Origin: Delphinus delphis
Taxonomy: Eukaryota > Chordata > Mammalia > Artiodactyla > Delphinidae
Assembly (NCBI RefSeq): GCF_949987515.2
Contig: NC_082690.1
Location: 106,948,400 to 107,012,399, forward strand
Direction of reading: 5' to 3'
Length of the DNA stretch: 64,000 bases
Of the stretch, positions 46,588-58,402 are shown piece after piece (position 1 is the first letter of the stretch; each line of letters begins with the position of its first letter). The notes under the pieces are model-generated. The model was not told where the DNA came from. It did not search any database and saw only the letters and a program-made list of their open reading frames with translations. A program made the translations under genes and the position numbers.

Positions 46588-48833
46588 ATTTTTTAACATC
46601 TCTATCGGAGTATAATTGCTCTACAGTGTTCTGTTAGTTTCTGCTGTATAACAAAGTGAATCCGCTATACATATACATATATCCCCATATCTCCTCCCTC
46701 TTGTGTCTCCCTCCCACCCTCCCTATCCCACCCCTCTAGGTGGTCACAAAGCACCGAGCTGATCTCCCTGTGCTATGCGGCTGCTTCCCACTAGCTATCT
46801 ATTTTACATTTGGTAGTGTATATATGTCCATGCTACTCTCTCACTTTGTCCCAGCTTACCCTTCCCCCTCCCCGTGTCCTCAAGTCCATTCTCTACATCT
46901 GTGTCTTTATTCCTGTCCTGCCCTTAGGTTCATTAGAACCTTTTTTTTTTTTTTTTAGATTCCATATATATGTGTCAGCATATGGTATTTTGGTATTTGT
47001 TTTTCTCTTTCTGACTTACTTCACTCTGTATGACAGACTCTAGGTCCATCCACCTCACTACAAATAACTCAATTTTGTTTCTTTTTATGGCTGAGTAACA
47101 TTCCATTGTATATATGTGCCACATCTTCTTTATCCATTCATCTGTCGATGAACACTTAGGTTCCTTCCATGTCCTGGCTACTGTAAATAGAGCTGCAATG
47201 AACATTGTGGTACATGACTCTTTTTGAATTATAGTTTTCTCAGGGTATATGCCCAGTAGTGGGATTGCTGGGTCATATGGTAGTTCTATTTTTAGTTTTG
47301 TAAGGAACATCCATACTGTTCTCCATAGTGGCTGTATCAATTTACATTCCCACCAACAGTGCAAGAGGGTTCCCTTTTCTCCACACCCTCTCCAGCATTT
47401 ATTGTTTGTAAATTTTTTGATGATGGCCATTCTGACTGGTGTGAGGTAGTTTTGATTTGCATTTCTCTAATGATTAGTGATGTTGAGCATCCTTTCATGT
47501 GTTTGTTGGCAATCTGTATATCTTCTTTGGTGAAATGTCTATTTAGGTCTTCTGCCCATTTTTGGATTGGATTGTTTGTTTTTTTGATATTTAGCTGCAT
47601 GAGCTGCTTGTATATTTTGGAGGTTAATCCTTTGTCAGTTGCTTCATTTGCAAATATTTTCTCTCATTCTGAGGGCTGTCTTTTTGTCTTTTTTATGGTT
47701 TCCTTTACTGTGCAAAAGCTTTTAAGTTTCATTAGGTCCCATTTGTTTATTTTTGGTTTTATTTCCATTTCTCTAGGAAGTGAGTCTAAAAGGATCTTGC
47801 TGTGATTTATGTCAGAGTGTTCTGCCTGTTTTCCTCTAAGAGTTTCATAGTGTCTGGCCTTACATTTAGGTCTTTAGTCCATTTTGAGTTTATTTTTGTG
47901 TACGGTGTTAGGAAGTGTTCTAATTTCATTCTTTTACACGTAGCTGTGCAGTTTTCCCAGCACCACTTATTGAAGAGGCCATCTTTTCTCCATTGTATAC
48001 TCTTGTCTCCTTTATCAAAGGTAAAGTTGACCATATGTGTGTGGGTTTATCTCTGGGCTTTCTGTCCTATTCCATTGATCTATATTTCTGTTTTTGTGCC
48101 AGTACCATACTGTCCTGATTACTGTAGCTTTGTAGTATAGTCTGAAGTCCGGGAGCCTGATTCCTCCAGCTACATTTTTCTTTCTCAAGATTGCTTTGGC
48201 TACTCGAGGTCTTTTCTGTTTCCATACAAATTGTGAAATTTTTTGTTCTAGTTCTGTGAAAAATGCCATTAGTAGTTTGATCGGGATTGCATTGAATCTG
48301 TAGATTGCTTTGGGTAGCATAGTCATTTTCACAATGTTGATTCTTCCAATCCAAGAACACAGTATATCTCTCCATCTGTTTGTATCATCTTTAATTTCTT
48401 TCATCAGTTTCTTATAGTTTTCTGCATACAGGTCTTTTGTCTCCTTAGATAGGTTTATTCCTAGGTATTTTATTCTTTTTGTTGCAATGGTAAATGGGAG
48501 TGTTTCCTTAATTTCTCTTTCAGATTTTTCATCATTAGTGAATAGGAATGCAAGAGATTTCTGGGGATTAATTTTGTATCCTGCTACTCTACCAAATTCA
48601 TTGATTAGCTCTAGTAGTTTTCTGGTGGCATCTTTAGGATTCTCTATGTATAGTATCATGTCATCTGCAAACAGTGACAGTTTTACTTCTTTTCTGATTT
48701 GGATTCCTTTTATTTCTTTTTCTTCTCTGATTGCTGTGGCTAAAACTTCCAAAACTATATTGAATAATAGTGGTGAGAGTGGGCAACCTTGTCTTGTTAC
48801 TGATCTTAGAGGAAATAGTTTCAGTTTTTCAGT
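46588..48833 (-). mobile_element. LINE-1, 5'-truncated, antisense (3' half of ORF2 plus 3'UTR)
   Basis: Read on the - strand, this runs from mid ORF2 through the ORF2 end to a cetartiodactyl-type L1 3'UTR and A tail. ORF2 pieces are in several frames because of frameshifts near 48030, 47800 and 47440, so it is dead. The 3'UTR (46588-46940) has the features of the copies at 24113 and 48846. Target-like sequence GATTGGGTCTTTTTT lies at 46573-46587, with related copies at 48832 and 49212. Confidence 0.92.
48015..48752 (-). pseudogene. L1 ORF2 reverse transcriptase fragment
   Basis: An open stretch of 245 codons from the L1 ORF2 polyprotein, which nicks target DNA and reverse transcribes L1 RNA. 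The reverse-transcriptase catalytic motif FADD is visible in [16 protein letters not shown], followed by the thumb-region sequence [13 protein letters not shown] and [16 protein letters not shown]. The endonuclease and N-terminal half are missing (5' truncation), and a frameshift breaks the frame after TYGQLYL. Continuations in other frames are at 47807-48034, 47337-47600 and 46975-47430, the last carrying the C-terminal cysteine-rich part ([20 protein letters not shown]). It cannot encode an active enzyme. Confidence 0.9.
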
Positions 48834-48845
48834 TGGGTCTTTCTT

Positions 48846-49211
48846 TTTTTTTTTTTTAACATCTTTATTGGAGTATAATTGCTTTACAATGGTGTGTTAG
48901 TTTCTGCTTTATAACAAAGTGAATCAGCTATACATATACATATGTTCCCATATCTCTTCCCTCTTGCGTCTCCCTCCCACCCTCCCTATCCCACCCCTCT
49001 AGGTGGTCACAAAGCACCGAGCTGATCTCCCTGTGCTATGCGGCTGCTTCCCACTAGCTATCTACCTTACGTTTGTATATATGTTTGTATATATGTCCAT
49101 GCCACTCTCTCGCTTTGTCACAGCTTACCCTTCCCCCTCCCCATATCCTCAAGTCCATTCTCTAGTAGGTCTGTGGCTTTATTGCCGTCTTGCCCCTAGG
49201 TTCTTCATGCA
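48846..49211 (-). mobile_element. LINE-1 3'UTR fragment, antisense, second insertion
   Basis: Begins with an antisense A tail (T run 48844-48857) and matches the 3'UTR of the adjacent L1 almost base for base (GTGGTCACAAAGCACCGAG, TATGCGGCTGCTTCCCACTA). It is severely 5'-truncated, about 360 bp. It lies directly against the 5' end of the larger L1 and shares its target sequence. Confidence 0.88.
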
Positions 49212-49752
49212 GATTGGGTCTTTTTTAAATGAAAATATTACTGTGGCATAAACTAGACAGTTCAAGGTTTCAAAGCAGCTGGAGTTGAGTGTGAGCCATC
49301 CTCCTGCTGTAGTGTTTCAGATCATGACCGCGTTTCCCACGGGCCCCTGCAATCCGAGCTTCCCTCTGAGGTGAACTGGGCCCTGAGGCTGTTGAAAGGA
49401 CCTTCGTTCACTGCAGCCTGTTGCTTTCACCTGAGACCAGAATCTACTCAGGGGCCGGCCGCTGGCCGGGTGCGTGCAGCCTGCGGGCGTATACGGTCCC
49501 CTGCCAGTGAGATTAGCAGAGAGATGCCCGGCTCATGACTCATTCCCGGGGTGTGCTCTGATTACAAGGAGTGAAAGGGTTTGCAGTTTGGGGAACAAGA
49601 TAGCCTCGGAGAGAGAACCCAATCGCACAATCTTACTCACTTTGAAGCAAAATTTAGGGACTTCTGTGCACTTTCCTGGGGAGAAAACAATCCGTGGAAT
49701 CCATCAGATACCCAAACAGTGACGCCCAAAAGATGAAGCATCGTTGCTTTAA

Positions 49753-49868
49753 GGCAGGATTTCTCAGCCTCGGCACCGCTGGCGTCCAGTATTTTGCAAC
49801 ATCCCTAAACGCAACCAAAAATGTCCCCAGACGTCGCCAATATCCCCGGGGAGCCAATATCGAGAGCC
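49753..49868 (-). mobile_element. Internally deleted hAT-like MITE with 8-bp duplication
   Basis: Antisense relative of the element at 33167: GATTTCTCAGCCTCGGCACC, then ACCAAAAATGTCCCCAGACG. The middle is missing. The 8-bp duplication TGCTTTAA (49745-49752 and 49869-49876) is the hAT signature. Confidence 0.72.
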
Positions 49869-50273
49869 TGCTTTAAAGGCCGGATGGGGGGGAGGGGTGG
49901 GCGTGGAGGCGGCAAAAGGGAAGTGAGAGCGAGAGAAATGGGGGGGGCAGTTAAATAAGGCCTCCTGAACACCTGGGAACCCCCCCTCAACTCTCTGCTG
50001 GCCCGGCTGTGACCAGGCAGCACATGGAGGTCACCAGCAGCGCAGAGGTGTGTGACCCGCCTTTGCTCCCCCAGGGGCCAGCGGGTGTGTGAGACTGAGC
50101 CGCTCCTGGGCAGCGTGGGCCACGAGCCACACACGGATGGGGCCCCTGTGTGCCGCGCGAGCCTTCCTCCCGAGTCAGGAGGTTTATTGTTGAGAAGACA
50201 TCCCATGATGACCAGTGGAAGACCGGCCTGGCTCAGGGCACAGTTGGGGGCGGTTCTTAGGGACAAAGAACAG

Positions 50274-50702
50274 TGAGTGTCCTGGGGCTGCCGGAACCAA
50301 TGACCACAAACTTGGGGGGGCTTAAAACAACACAAGTTGATTCCCTCCCAGTTCTGGAGGCCAGAAGTCCAAAGTCAAGGTGTCAGCAGGGCCATGCTCC
50401 CTCCCAAGGCTCTAGGGGGGCATTCCTCTCACCTCTTCCAGCTTCTGGGGGATCCGGGTGTTCCTGGGCTTGTGGCCGCGTCCCTCCAACCTGCACCTCG
50501 TCGTCACATGGCCTCCTCTGTACGTCTCTCCTCTTCTCAAGGACACCAGTCATTCTGCTTAAGGCGTGTCCTAATCCAGTATAACCTTATCTTCACTTGA
50601 TTACATCTGCAAAGACCCCATTTCCGAATAAGGTCCCATTCACAGATACGGGGAGTTAGGATGTGGACGTCTCTTTTGGGGGGTACCATTCACCGCGCTA
50701 CA
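50274..50702 (-). mobile_element. MLT1-type (ERVL-MaLR) LTR, antisense, ANO1 intron 2
   Basis: CCAATGACCACAAACTTGG, TTCTGGAGGCCAGAAGTCC, CAAGGACACCAGTCATTCTG, TTGATTACATCTGCAAAGAC and GGGAGTTAGGATGTGGACG follow the antisense MLT1 consensus almost end to end. Confidence 0.82.
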
Positions 50703-52084
50703 GAGCTGAGACTCTGCACAGGGGTGTTATCCCAGGAGTTGGGTGGCTCATGCAGGACCCCTAGAGGTACAGCATTGGTTGGGGAGGCATGGCTCATGGT
50801 TGGAGGGCAGAGCGGGGCAGGTGGTCTGGGGGGGACAGAGCCTTGGCCTGGCTGCCTCGGTGCACGGGAACCCCATGGGGTCCTGCTGAGATGCGGGCTC
50901 TGACTCAGCAAGTCTGCGTGCTTTCACGTTGCACTTCTAACCTGCTCCCAGGGCATAGGAAGCGGCCGGCCCTGGACCATGCTTGGAGGCGTGAGGACCG
51001 TGCAAGCCTGTTCCCCATGAGCCACCAGAAACATCCCAGGAAAGGGGCCCCCAACATCCACGTAAGCCCCTGATCCACTATTCAGTGCCCCAGAGGTAGC
51101 CCCAGGCAGAGACCCCCGTACTGGGTACACTGGGCCAAGAACCGTGGTGAGGGAAGTGATGGGTCTGGAAGAAACGTGCTCATAACCCTGATTATGGGAT
51201 GGATAGAGATTGAGCCTGGCCAACAGGCTCTAACCATAGGTTCCCCACTGCTCCCACCCTCCCCCAGGCACCGCAAGCTCAGAGGAACCCAGTGTGAACG
51301 CTGCTTCCCTGCAGGAGAGGGGCCCTGGGTGTCAAGGTAGGGTCTGGCGCCTGATCCAGAGGACGGCCCCCTAAGTAGGTTTCACACATGAGGGTCCAAG
51401 AGGGGTGTCACGTCAGAGACCCCCTGGGACAGCACACATGATAGGAAACGAGGGAGGAAAAGGTCGTGGAGACAGGCGGCCCAGGCCTTCCTTCTCAAGG
51501 AGCCCCTCCTCCCACCCTACCCCCCAGCGGCAGTGGGGTCAGCATCCAGGGTTCCCAGTAAACGGACAAGAGCAGCTTGTGGCCAACACGTTTCCTTGCA
51601 ACTGAAATCCATCAGCATTTTTCAAGTCCAGGCTCAAAGCTGGGACATTATTTATGTCCACTGGCGATTGCCAAGAAGGCCACACACTAAAATGCCGGCT
51701 GTGTGCTGGGGGTGACCGAGGCCCGCACTGCCCTGAAGGTGAACTTGACCCCGGCTTTGGCAGAATTGTTAAGGCCGCGGACACGCGGACCCTGTAAAAT
51801 CAGTTTGCTTTCATGCTGCTCTTCGGGGCTCCTCTCCTCACCCCGGGGCTGTGGTGGGCTGTCGTTTCTCCGTGTTCCTACCCGAAGCTGGTGTGGGCCG
51901 TCATGACATCTGTTTCCCATCTTTGTGGATGTTGCTTTTGAAAAGCAAGTGAGGAACTGACTGAGGGAGGATGGGTGCTGCTTCCACGCCAAACTTTGGG
52001 GTGCAGCGTCAGGTGGTGAGTATATCTGAGCTCCCAATGAGGCTCAGACCCCACCTGGCCCCTGTCGGGGCCACGTGTGTAGGT

Positions 52085-52195
52085 CCAGACCCTGCTCAGC
52101 CGCTTCCTGACGGAGCAGCCTCAGGCAAGTGGCTTCCCCCTCTGGACCTCAGTTTTCCCATCTGTAGAATGGAGGTGATGGCCTGTCCTTCCTCC
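52085..52195 (-). repeat. MIR SINE remnant
   Basis: CTCAGGCAAGTGGCTTCCCC, GACCTCAGTTTTCCCATCTG and TAGAATGGAGGTGATGG. Confidence 0.78.
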
Positions 52196-52504
52196 CGGAG
52201 GGGTGGTCATGGCACAGGCAGGGGGACGTGGTTTTTGCAGTTTCCAGCTGAGTTTTTGCAGGCGTGAGTGGTTTCTGAGGTGTCTCTGGGGCTTGGATAA
52301 GATGATGATGAGCACAGAGGAGCGGCCCCTCCTCGCAGGCTGGGCTTTGGGGTGGGGGTCCTTGACTCTGAGGAACCTGAGGTCTAATCCCGACATCCGC
52401 ATGTATAAGGGACAAAGGCGCAACAGACATTCTCAGGGACTTGTCAGTTTGGAAGCAAACCCCATCCCGCCTGGTATGGGTGCCCTAACCTGCCGTGTGG
52501 CACA

Positions 52505-52645
52505 GGGATCAGATCCCTTTACAGAGGGAATGAACTGAGGCTCTGAGAGGCGGGGCAAGGAGACCAAGGCCACCGGGCCCAACAGGGGCAGGGCCAGCAC
52601 TTGAACCTGGGTCGTGGCTCCCAGTGTCACGCTCTTTGCCCTGAG
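52505..52645 (+). repeat. MIR SINE remnant
   Basis: CTTTACAGAGGGAATGAACT, GAGGCTCTGAGAGGCGGGGC and AGCACTTGAACCTGGGTCGT. Confidence 0.72.
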
Positions 52646-54734
52646 CCATGTGGTCTTCAGCCCCCCACTCCCATCCCCAGGCTTAGTGCCTCTGCCATGA
52701 GCCTCTCCTACAGTGGGATGTTAGGGGCCATTGTCTAGTCCTGAAGCTCTCATTTCTCCACAATTCCACCATTACGCATTCATTTCTTTGGCCCTAAAGA
52801 TTTTATGTCTCTTGAGTCTTAAGTGCTGAGGCTTTTACACACCCCACCTGACTTCCTTTGGGTCTGTCTTGGTTTTGCGGAAGCATACTTGCTATAAAGT
52901 ATATTCTGGACACTTTTTAAAAGTCATGTCTTTAAAGTTCCCCAAGGGCAGCTCTGCCCGGGTCCCAAGTAGGCGGGCTAAAATCTGTGCCACTCTGGCT
53001 GCAGTTCTGACGTCCTCCTGTGTCTCTAGGCCCGTGGTGTGCCGGAGTCAGCTCTTTCTGGCTCATCAGGAGTTCTGCCAGCCGGGTGTTAACACTTTGG
53101 TAGCTTGAGATAGGCCGTGGTGGGAGTATTTACACTGTGGAAATTGGCAAATGCTGCAGCTACAGATCAGGTTGGTTTTTTCTTCCTGAGAGCAGGGGAG
53201 TTGTGGAGGGTTGCATACCTCACTGGCATCTCCTTACTGGCAACTCCCTGCCGTACGCCCATGGGTCTCCCTTTCCTTGGAGAGGTCAAGTACCTTCGAA
53301 CGTGTCTGTTGAATTTTCACTTCTCATTATGACACTTTTTTATTTCTGCGAGCTCTGTTTGGTTCTTTTCCCAGTTGGCTGTGTCATTCTTTAATAGCTT
53401 CCTGTCCTTTGCAGAACCTTTCTGTCCTGAGGTTTATTTCTTTAAACAAGGTGAGCACAGTGGATTTATTATCCAGCTAATCCTCGCAGAATCCCGAGGC
53501 TGAAGGCGTCACTTCTGCTGGTTCTCCTCCAGCCGTCTTCGTTTCTGGTGGGCCTGGCGCCCTTGCCCACTGACCACCACCCTTATGGAGCCCATGATCG
53601 GTGGGGGGAGTTCCCCAAGCCCAGGAGGAAGATGCCCTTGTCCAGAAAGGCTTGCATTCGTCACATCTGAGGGCATTATAGACAGAACCACCTTGAGCCA
53701 AGGTCACAGGCTGAGGTCCCCAGACCCACTGGGGCCGTGGCCTTTCGGACCAGGACTTCTCGGGGAGGTCCTCATTCCCTCCCTTTCCTGCTCAGCGCCA
53801 GGACTGCCTTCCTTGTAATTCCCAAGGTTGGAGGAGGGAGCCCTTTCTGGGTCACCTGAAAGTGTCATCTCATGGGGGTCCGGCTCCATGGGGGAGGGTC
53901 TTCTGTTAGACTCCCCATCTTGGGCGGGCCTGGGGCAGAAACCTCCCTCCCCCCTCCCGCCCAAGTGTCTGCATCGGTAGAAACCCCTTGGATGGCATGG
54001 TCTTGGCATGGACATTTATTTTATTTATTTATTTTGTCCAGCATTTGGTGGCAGGCCGTTGCGGGACCCTGACCCCTGGCCCTCCCCACGCCCACGCCAT
54101 GGTGCGCGGCCCCGGCAGTTCTGTGGCCTCCAACCTCCCCACACCAGAGGGACCAGAGTCAGGACAGAACCCACGGCTCCGGGGCATCTGGCTCAGGGAG
54201 GGGACCCGGCATCTCATGATTTCTTCCTGCAGGGGCGGGTTGCTGTCAGGCCGGGCACCAAGGTTTCAAACATCCTGTATGTGTTCTTGTCCAACCGGTC
54301 CCACGACCCCTTTCCCCAATCCTGCCAGATATTTCCCTGGGAGGGACCCCATTGCTCACGTAAACAGCGGAGCGTGTTTTCCCAGGGAGGCCAGCCCGGG
54401 CACTGGTCCTTGACCACCATCGAGAGCGCTCGCCACGGACTTGGAAGAATATATTTTGGGTCTTTGCATGCGGCTGAGCACTGGGCACAGAAATAAACTT
54501 GGGCTGTAACGGGAAAGAGGGGGTCTGCCTCACGGGGCCGTCCATGCTCACTTCTTGGTCATTTCATGGTGCCCCCAGGGCTTCCTGGAGCTGGGGAGGC
54601 GGCTTCAAGCTTCTTGGCCAGAGGAGTCCACGCAGGCGTGGTCTCACCAGCCTCAGGGCCACGGAGAGAAGCCGTAGCCCCAGCCACGGGGCTGGATGGA
54701 AGTGTTAGGAGCACCAGGGACTCCCCCAGCTGTG

Positions 54735-54845
54735 AAGCAAGTCTTGTACTGCAAAGATTTGCAGATGAGCAAAAGGGGGTTCAGAGAGGTGGAGTCACTT
54801 GCTGGAGACAACACAGCAGCCCGCCAGGACTCGGACCCAGGCCGC
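54735..54845 (+). repeat. MIR SINE remnant
   Basis: GTTCAGAGAGGTGGAGTCAC, TTGCTGGAGACAACACAGCA and AGGACTCGGACCCAGG. Confidence 0.65.
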
Positions 54846-55239
54846 CCAATCCATGGCCGGCCCCGGTTCCCACCCGACCTGCCCCTTGAGGGTAGCAGGA
54901 AGATCTGGGTTCCCCTTGCCCGAGCCCCCGGGCTGCCTCCTCTGGTCCACACTAGTCCACGCGCCGCTGAGTCCCCAGCCCTGGGCCGTGGTGTCAGGCT
55001 CCAGGCTCCCTGCAGGTGTGCCTCACGCCAGCCAGCACACCTCGAGCCTTGCGCGTCTGGTCCCTGTGCCCGAGCGCCCCGGTCCTGGAAGCAGCCTCAG
55101 GACCCAGCTCCTGGACCTGCTTCTTCAAAGCTTCCAGCCACTTTGATAAGCTCCCTGCACCAAGCCCCGTGGGGCTCTGACCTGCTGCTTCATGGTGAGT
55201 ATCGTGGGCCAAGCGGCAGCTCCAAAAGCTGTCCTCCTG

Positions 55240-55625
55240 GAAGCTGCAAATGGGACCTTATTCGGAAGAAGGTCTTGGCAGATGTACGTCAGTTACTGAT
55301 CTCTGCACCAGAGCATCCTGGATGCGTGTGGACGCTAAATCCAATGACAGGCGTCTTTGGAAGAGAAAAGAGAGGGAGACTTGAAACAGAGCCACACAGG
55401 GGAGAAGGCTTGTGCAGATGGGCACAGAGGCTGGGGGGATATGACCACAAGCCCAGGAAGGCCTGGGGTCCCCGGCGGCCCCTCCCCCGGAGCCCCTGGA
55501 GAGAGCGCGGCCCTGCCCACACCTTGATCACAGACTTCTGGCTCCAGAACTGGAAGGGAATGAATCTGTGTTGTGAAAGCTGCCCAGTCTGTGGCCACTG
55601 GCTGCAGCCTGCCCTGGACACTCAC
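55240..55625 (+). mobile_element. MLT1-type (ERVL-MaLR) LTR, sense, ANO1 intron 2
   Basis: AATGGGACCTTATTCGGAAG start, then CCACACCTTGATCACAGACT, CTGGCTCCAGAACTGGAAGG and GCCCAGTCTGTGGCCACTGG at the 3' side. Same family as the antisense copies, opposite strand. Confidence 0.78.
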
Positions 55626-56764
55626 AGTGAACGTGCAGAGCGTGAACCTCTGGGCTCCAAGGTGAGGACAGTGGCAGGATCACCCTCACGGGCCTGTCGT
55701 GGGGTTAAGTGAGTTGATACGCACAGATGCCTGAAGCAGTGCCTGGCACGTAGCGAGCGCCCGGTGGGTCCCAGCCTCCTCTCCCCCCACCCCGTCATCG
55801 TCATTGTTGGGGGACTTCATCCGCTCGTTCAGTGGACACGTGCAGCATCTACGCTGCCCCGACGTGGGCAGCAGGGCCAGTGAGCTGGGAGGCTCCGGAC
55901 AGGACTCGCCTGCCTGCTGGGGCCACATAGACAAGGCCTGTGCGGTGACACTGAGGTCCCCGGGGAGAGGCTCGCTCTTCTGGTTGTGGGGGGCATGGGC
56001 GCCTCTGCATCAGAGATGGAGAGATGAGCTGGAGTTCTCCCAGCAGGTGTGGCCCTTCTCTCGAGGTGAGGCAGGAGCCCCACGTCTCCCTGGGGACCGA
56101 GGCTGGCGCTGGTTGAGTGCGTTTGGACCACGGAGGATTTTTTCCTAAAAATCAGTCCCAAGTGACTTTGACTCCGTTGCCTTTTGCCAAAACCCTGCAG
56201 TGATCCCATGAGCTGTGTACACTCTGAGGCTGGTGACGGGACCTGGGGCTCAGGGCCCAGCGCAGACCCGAGTCAGCCCCATACCGAGTCCCGAGTGCCG
56301 GCCACACACACCCCCTGCCGTGGCCTGGCTCCCTTCTGCCAGGACCCCCGGAATTGTGGAAAGGTGAAGTGGGACCTCAACCTGGGGGCCCAGCGTGGGC
56401 TCCAGGCCCCCGGGGGTCCCGTTGAGACGGCTGGTGGACTGAGGACCCCACTGCCGTAGGGCGGCTCCGTCTGAGGGGAATGTTGTGTTTCTGTGCTTTT
56501 TGTTGCAATGGGGAACCCCAGTTATCTCGGGTGATTGGGAAGTCTGCTGGTGTTACCTGCGTCTTAGGTGGGGAAACGTGTTACCGCCACATTGATGCTA
56601 TTCGCTCAGTAAAGGGAATCTCTTAAACACGAAAGGTAAGGGGAACACAGAAAACCAGAAAACTAGAGAGTTGTTGGGATGTGTGTGGTCTCACCCACGA
56701 TTAAGAGTGTGTATGGCCCGCATGTGAACCCGGGTTCCCACACCCGCCAGCTGCAAGATGCCAG

Positions 56765-56919
56765 GCCCTGACTTTTCACCCCCAACCTTATTGAGGAGTA
56801 ATTGACAAATATAATTGTGTATATTTAAAGTCTACACTGTGATGACTTGATTTACATAGACACCGTGGAATGGTTACCCAGATCGAGGTAATTAACTGAC
56901 CCGTCACCTCACACAGTTA

Positions 56920-56962
<43 letters not shown>

Positions 56963-57530
56963 ACGCGTGCACGTGCTGAGAACACTTTGATCTCTCAACA
57001 CCTTTCAAGTATACGATACCATATTAGTAACTAGAGTCACCCTGCTGTTCATTAGGTCCTCGAAACTTAATCTTATAACTGAAAGCTGGTACCCTCTGAC
57101 CTGTCTCCCCATTCTCATCCCCCCACCCAGCCCCTGGCAAACACCGTTCTACTCCACACCGTTTCTATGAAATCAGCATTTCTTTAATTCTACATATAAG
57201 TGATACCATGCAATGCTTGTCTCTCTGACCCATTTCACGTAGCAGAATGTCCTCCAGGTTCATCCACGTTGTCACAAATGACAGGATTTCCTTCTTTTTT
57301 ATGGGTGAATGATACTGCACTGTATATGTCTACACTCTCTTGATCTCTTCATCCGTCCAAGGACGCTCAGGTTGTTTCTGTATCTTGGCTGTCGTGAGTA
57401 ACGCTGGGTGAACGTGGGGGTGCTGATGTGGACGTGCTGATGTCATTTCCTGGGGATAACTACCCAGAGGTGGGATGCCTGGATCATTCGATGGCTCTAG
57501 TTTTAATTTGCTGAGGAACCTAGGCGGTGA
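56765..57530 (-). mobile_element. Old LINE-1 (L1M-type) 3' end and ORF2 tail, antisense
   Basis: CCAACCTTATTGAGGAGTAA then TAATTGACAAATATAATTG begin the antisense 3'UTR. Further on, TTCATCCACGTTGTCACAAA and GGGATAACTACCCAGAGGTG correspond to the ORF2 C-terminal region. A long TG repeat (56924-56961) lies within it. Confidence 0.75.
56924..56976 (+). repeat. (TG)n microsatellite with GCACGCGTGCACGTGC tail
   Basis: About 19 TG units followed by an alternating purine-pyrimidine tail, so the whole tract could adopt Z-DNA. It lies inside an old L1 in ANO1 intron 2. Confidence 0.93.
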
Positions 57531-58303
57531 CTGAATCTCTCAAGCCTCAGTGTTCCCCTCCGTGAAAGGGGGGCAGTGGTCCTGCCTTTCCCATAGAGCT
57601 CGTTGGAGTCAGTTCTCGAAGCTCTTAGCTTGTGCGGTTCCTGGTGGGGCAGCACTCAGGGGCCCTCAGCTGCCCAGTCCTGTCATTCAGACACGCTGGA
57701 CCAGAAATGACTTGTCCAAGTTCACAGCAGCTTAGTGGGGGCGGGGGGCTGGACTCGAATGCAGCGTTACGTCGAGTCCTCTCACATTAGGATAAAGGCA
57801 GTGCTGACCCAGGGAACCCGGAGGGTGGCCGGGTCCAGACAGAGGTGTGTCCTGACCCCACAGAGATGCCCAGAGGGGACCATCTTCACCATCACCTCCT
57901 CATCTCTGCTTGCGCACCCCAGGGACACCGAGTACGTCCACTCCGTCGAAGGGCCTGGGCTCTCAGTTGTGCAAGGTCTTCTGTGTCTCAGGCCGCTCTG
58001 AGGCCCCTCGGCTACCCCTCTGAGAACTTCCCAGGTGTTGTGGGATCGGGGACCTCCCTCCAGGCACCCTCCCGGCCGTTTATCATTCCCTTGGGACCTG
58101 GGGGAGCCCTCTCGGCTCCGCAGCTTGCTTCGATCATCTGGAAGGAGGGGATTCTAGCAGTGCCTCAAAGCATCGTCAGAGGAGCCATGAGGTGACAGGC
58201 AGAAGCAGCTGCCCCGTAAACTGTTGTGGTCCCCGAAGGTGAAAATGGTTTTCAGCCCCAAACATCTGCCCACGCTGACCAAGGACCTCTCCCCTCTCTC
58301 TAG

Positions 58304-58402
58304 ACGAAAATTCACGGGGTTGGATTTGTAAAAATCCACGCGCCCTGGAACGTGCTGTGCAGAGAGGCTGAGTTTTTGAAACTGAAGATGCCGACGAAGA
58401 AG
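58304..58402 (+). CDS. ANO1: ANO1 coding exon 3 (dimerisation segment)
   Basis: 33 codons, phase 0 at both ends, encoding [20 protein letters not shown] through KMPTKK (residues 148-180). It appears identical to my recollection of human. The acceptor is CTCTCTCTAG ending at 58303 and the donor is GTGAGT at 58403. In the mouse and human protein the helix at about residues 161-179 ([15 protein letters not shown]) is the reported N-terminal self-association element needed for channel dimer formation. All of it lies in this exon, which agrees with its complete conservation. Intron 2, upstream, is about 14.5 kb. Intron 3, downstream, is only 753 bp. Confidence 0.97.

Larger units (their letters stand above)
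43755..58303 (+). other. ANO1: ANO1 intron 2
   Basis: 14.5 kb, phase 0. It contains an ERVL-type LTR, the double L1 insertion, two MLT1 LTRs, an old L1M relic, a short hAT and several MIRs, each listed separately. The stretches 44160-45330, 49230-49740, 49880-50270, 50710-52080, 52660-54700 and 55630-56760 are unique sequence without recognisable genes. Long open frames here (for example 54696-55712) run across repeats and look fortuitous. Confidence 0.92.

Noticed and set aside
54696..55712. 338-codon open frame on + in ANO1 intron 2
   Set aside because: It runs through a MIR and an MLT1 LTR, so it is pieced together from old repeats. No domain and no splice context.
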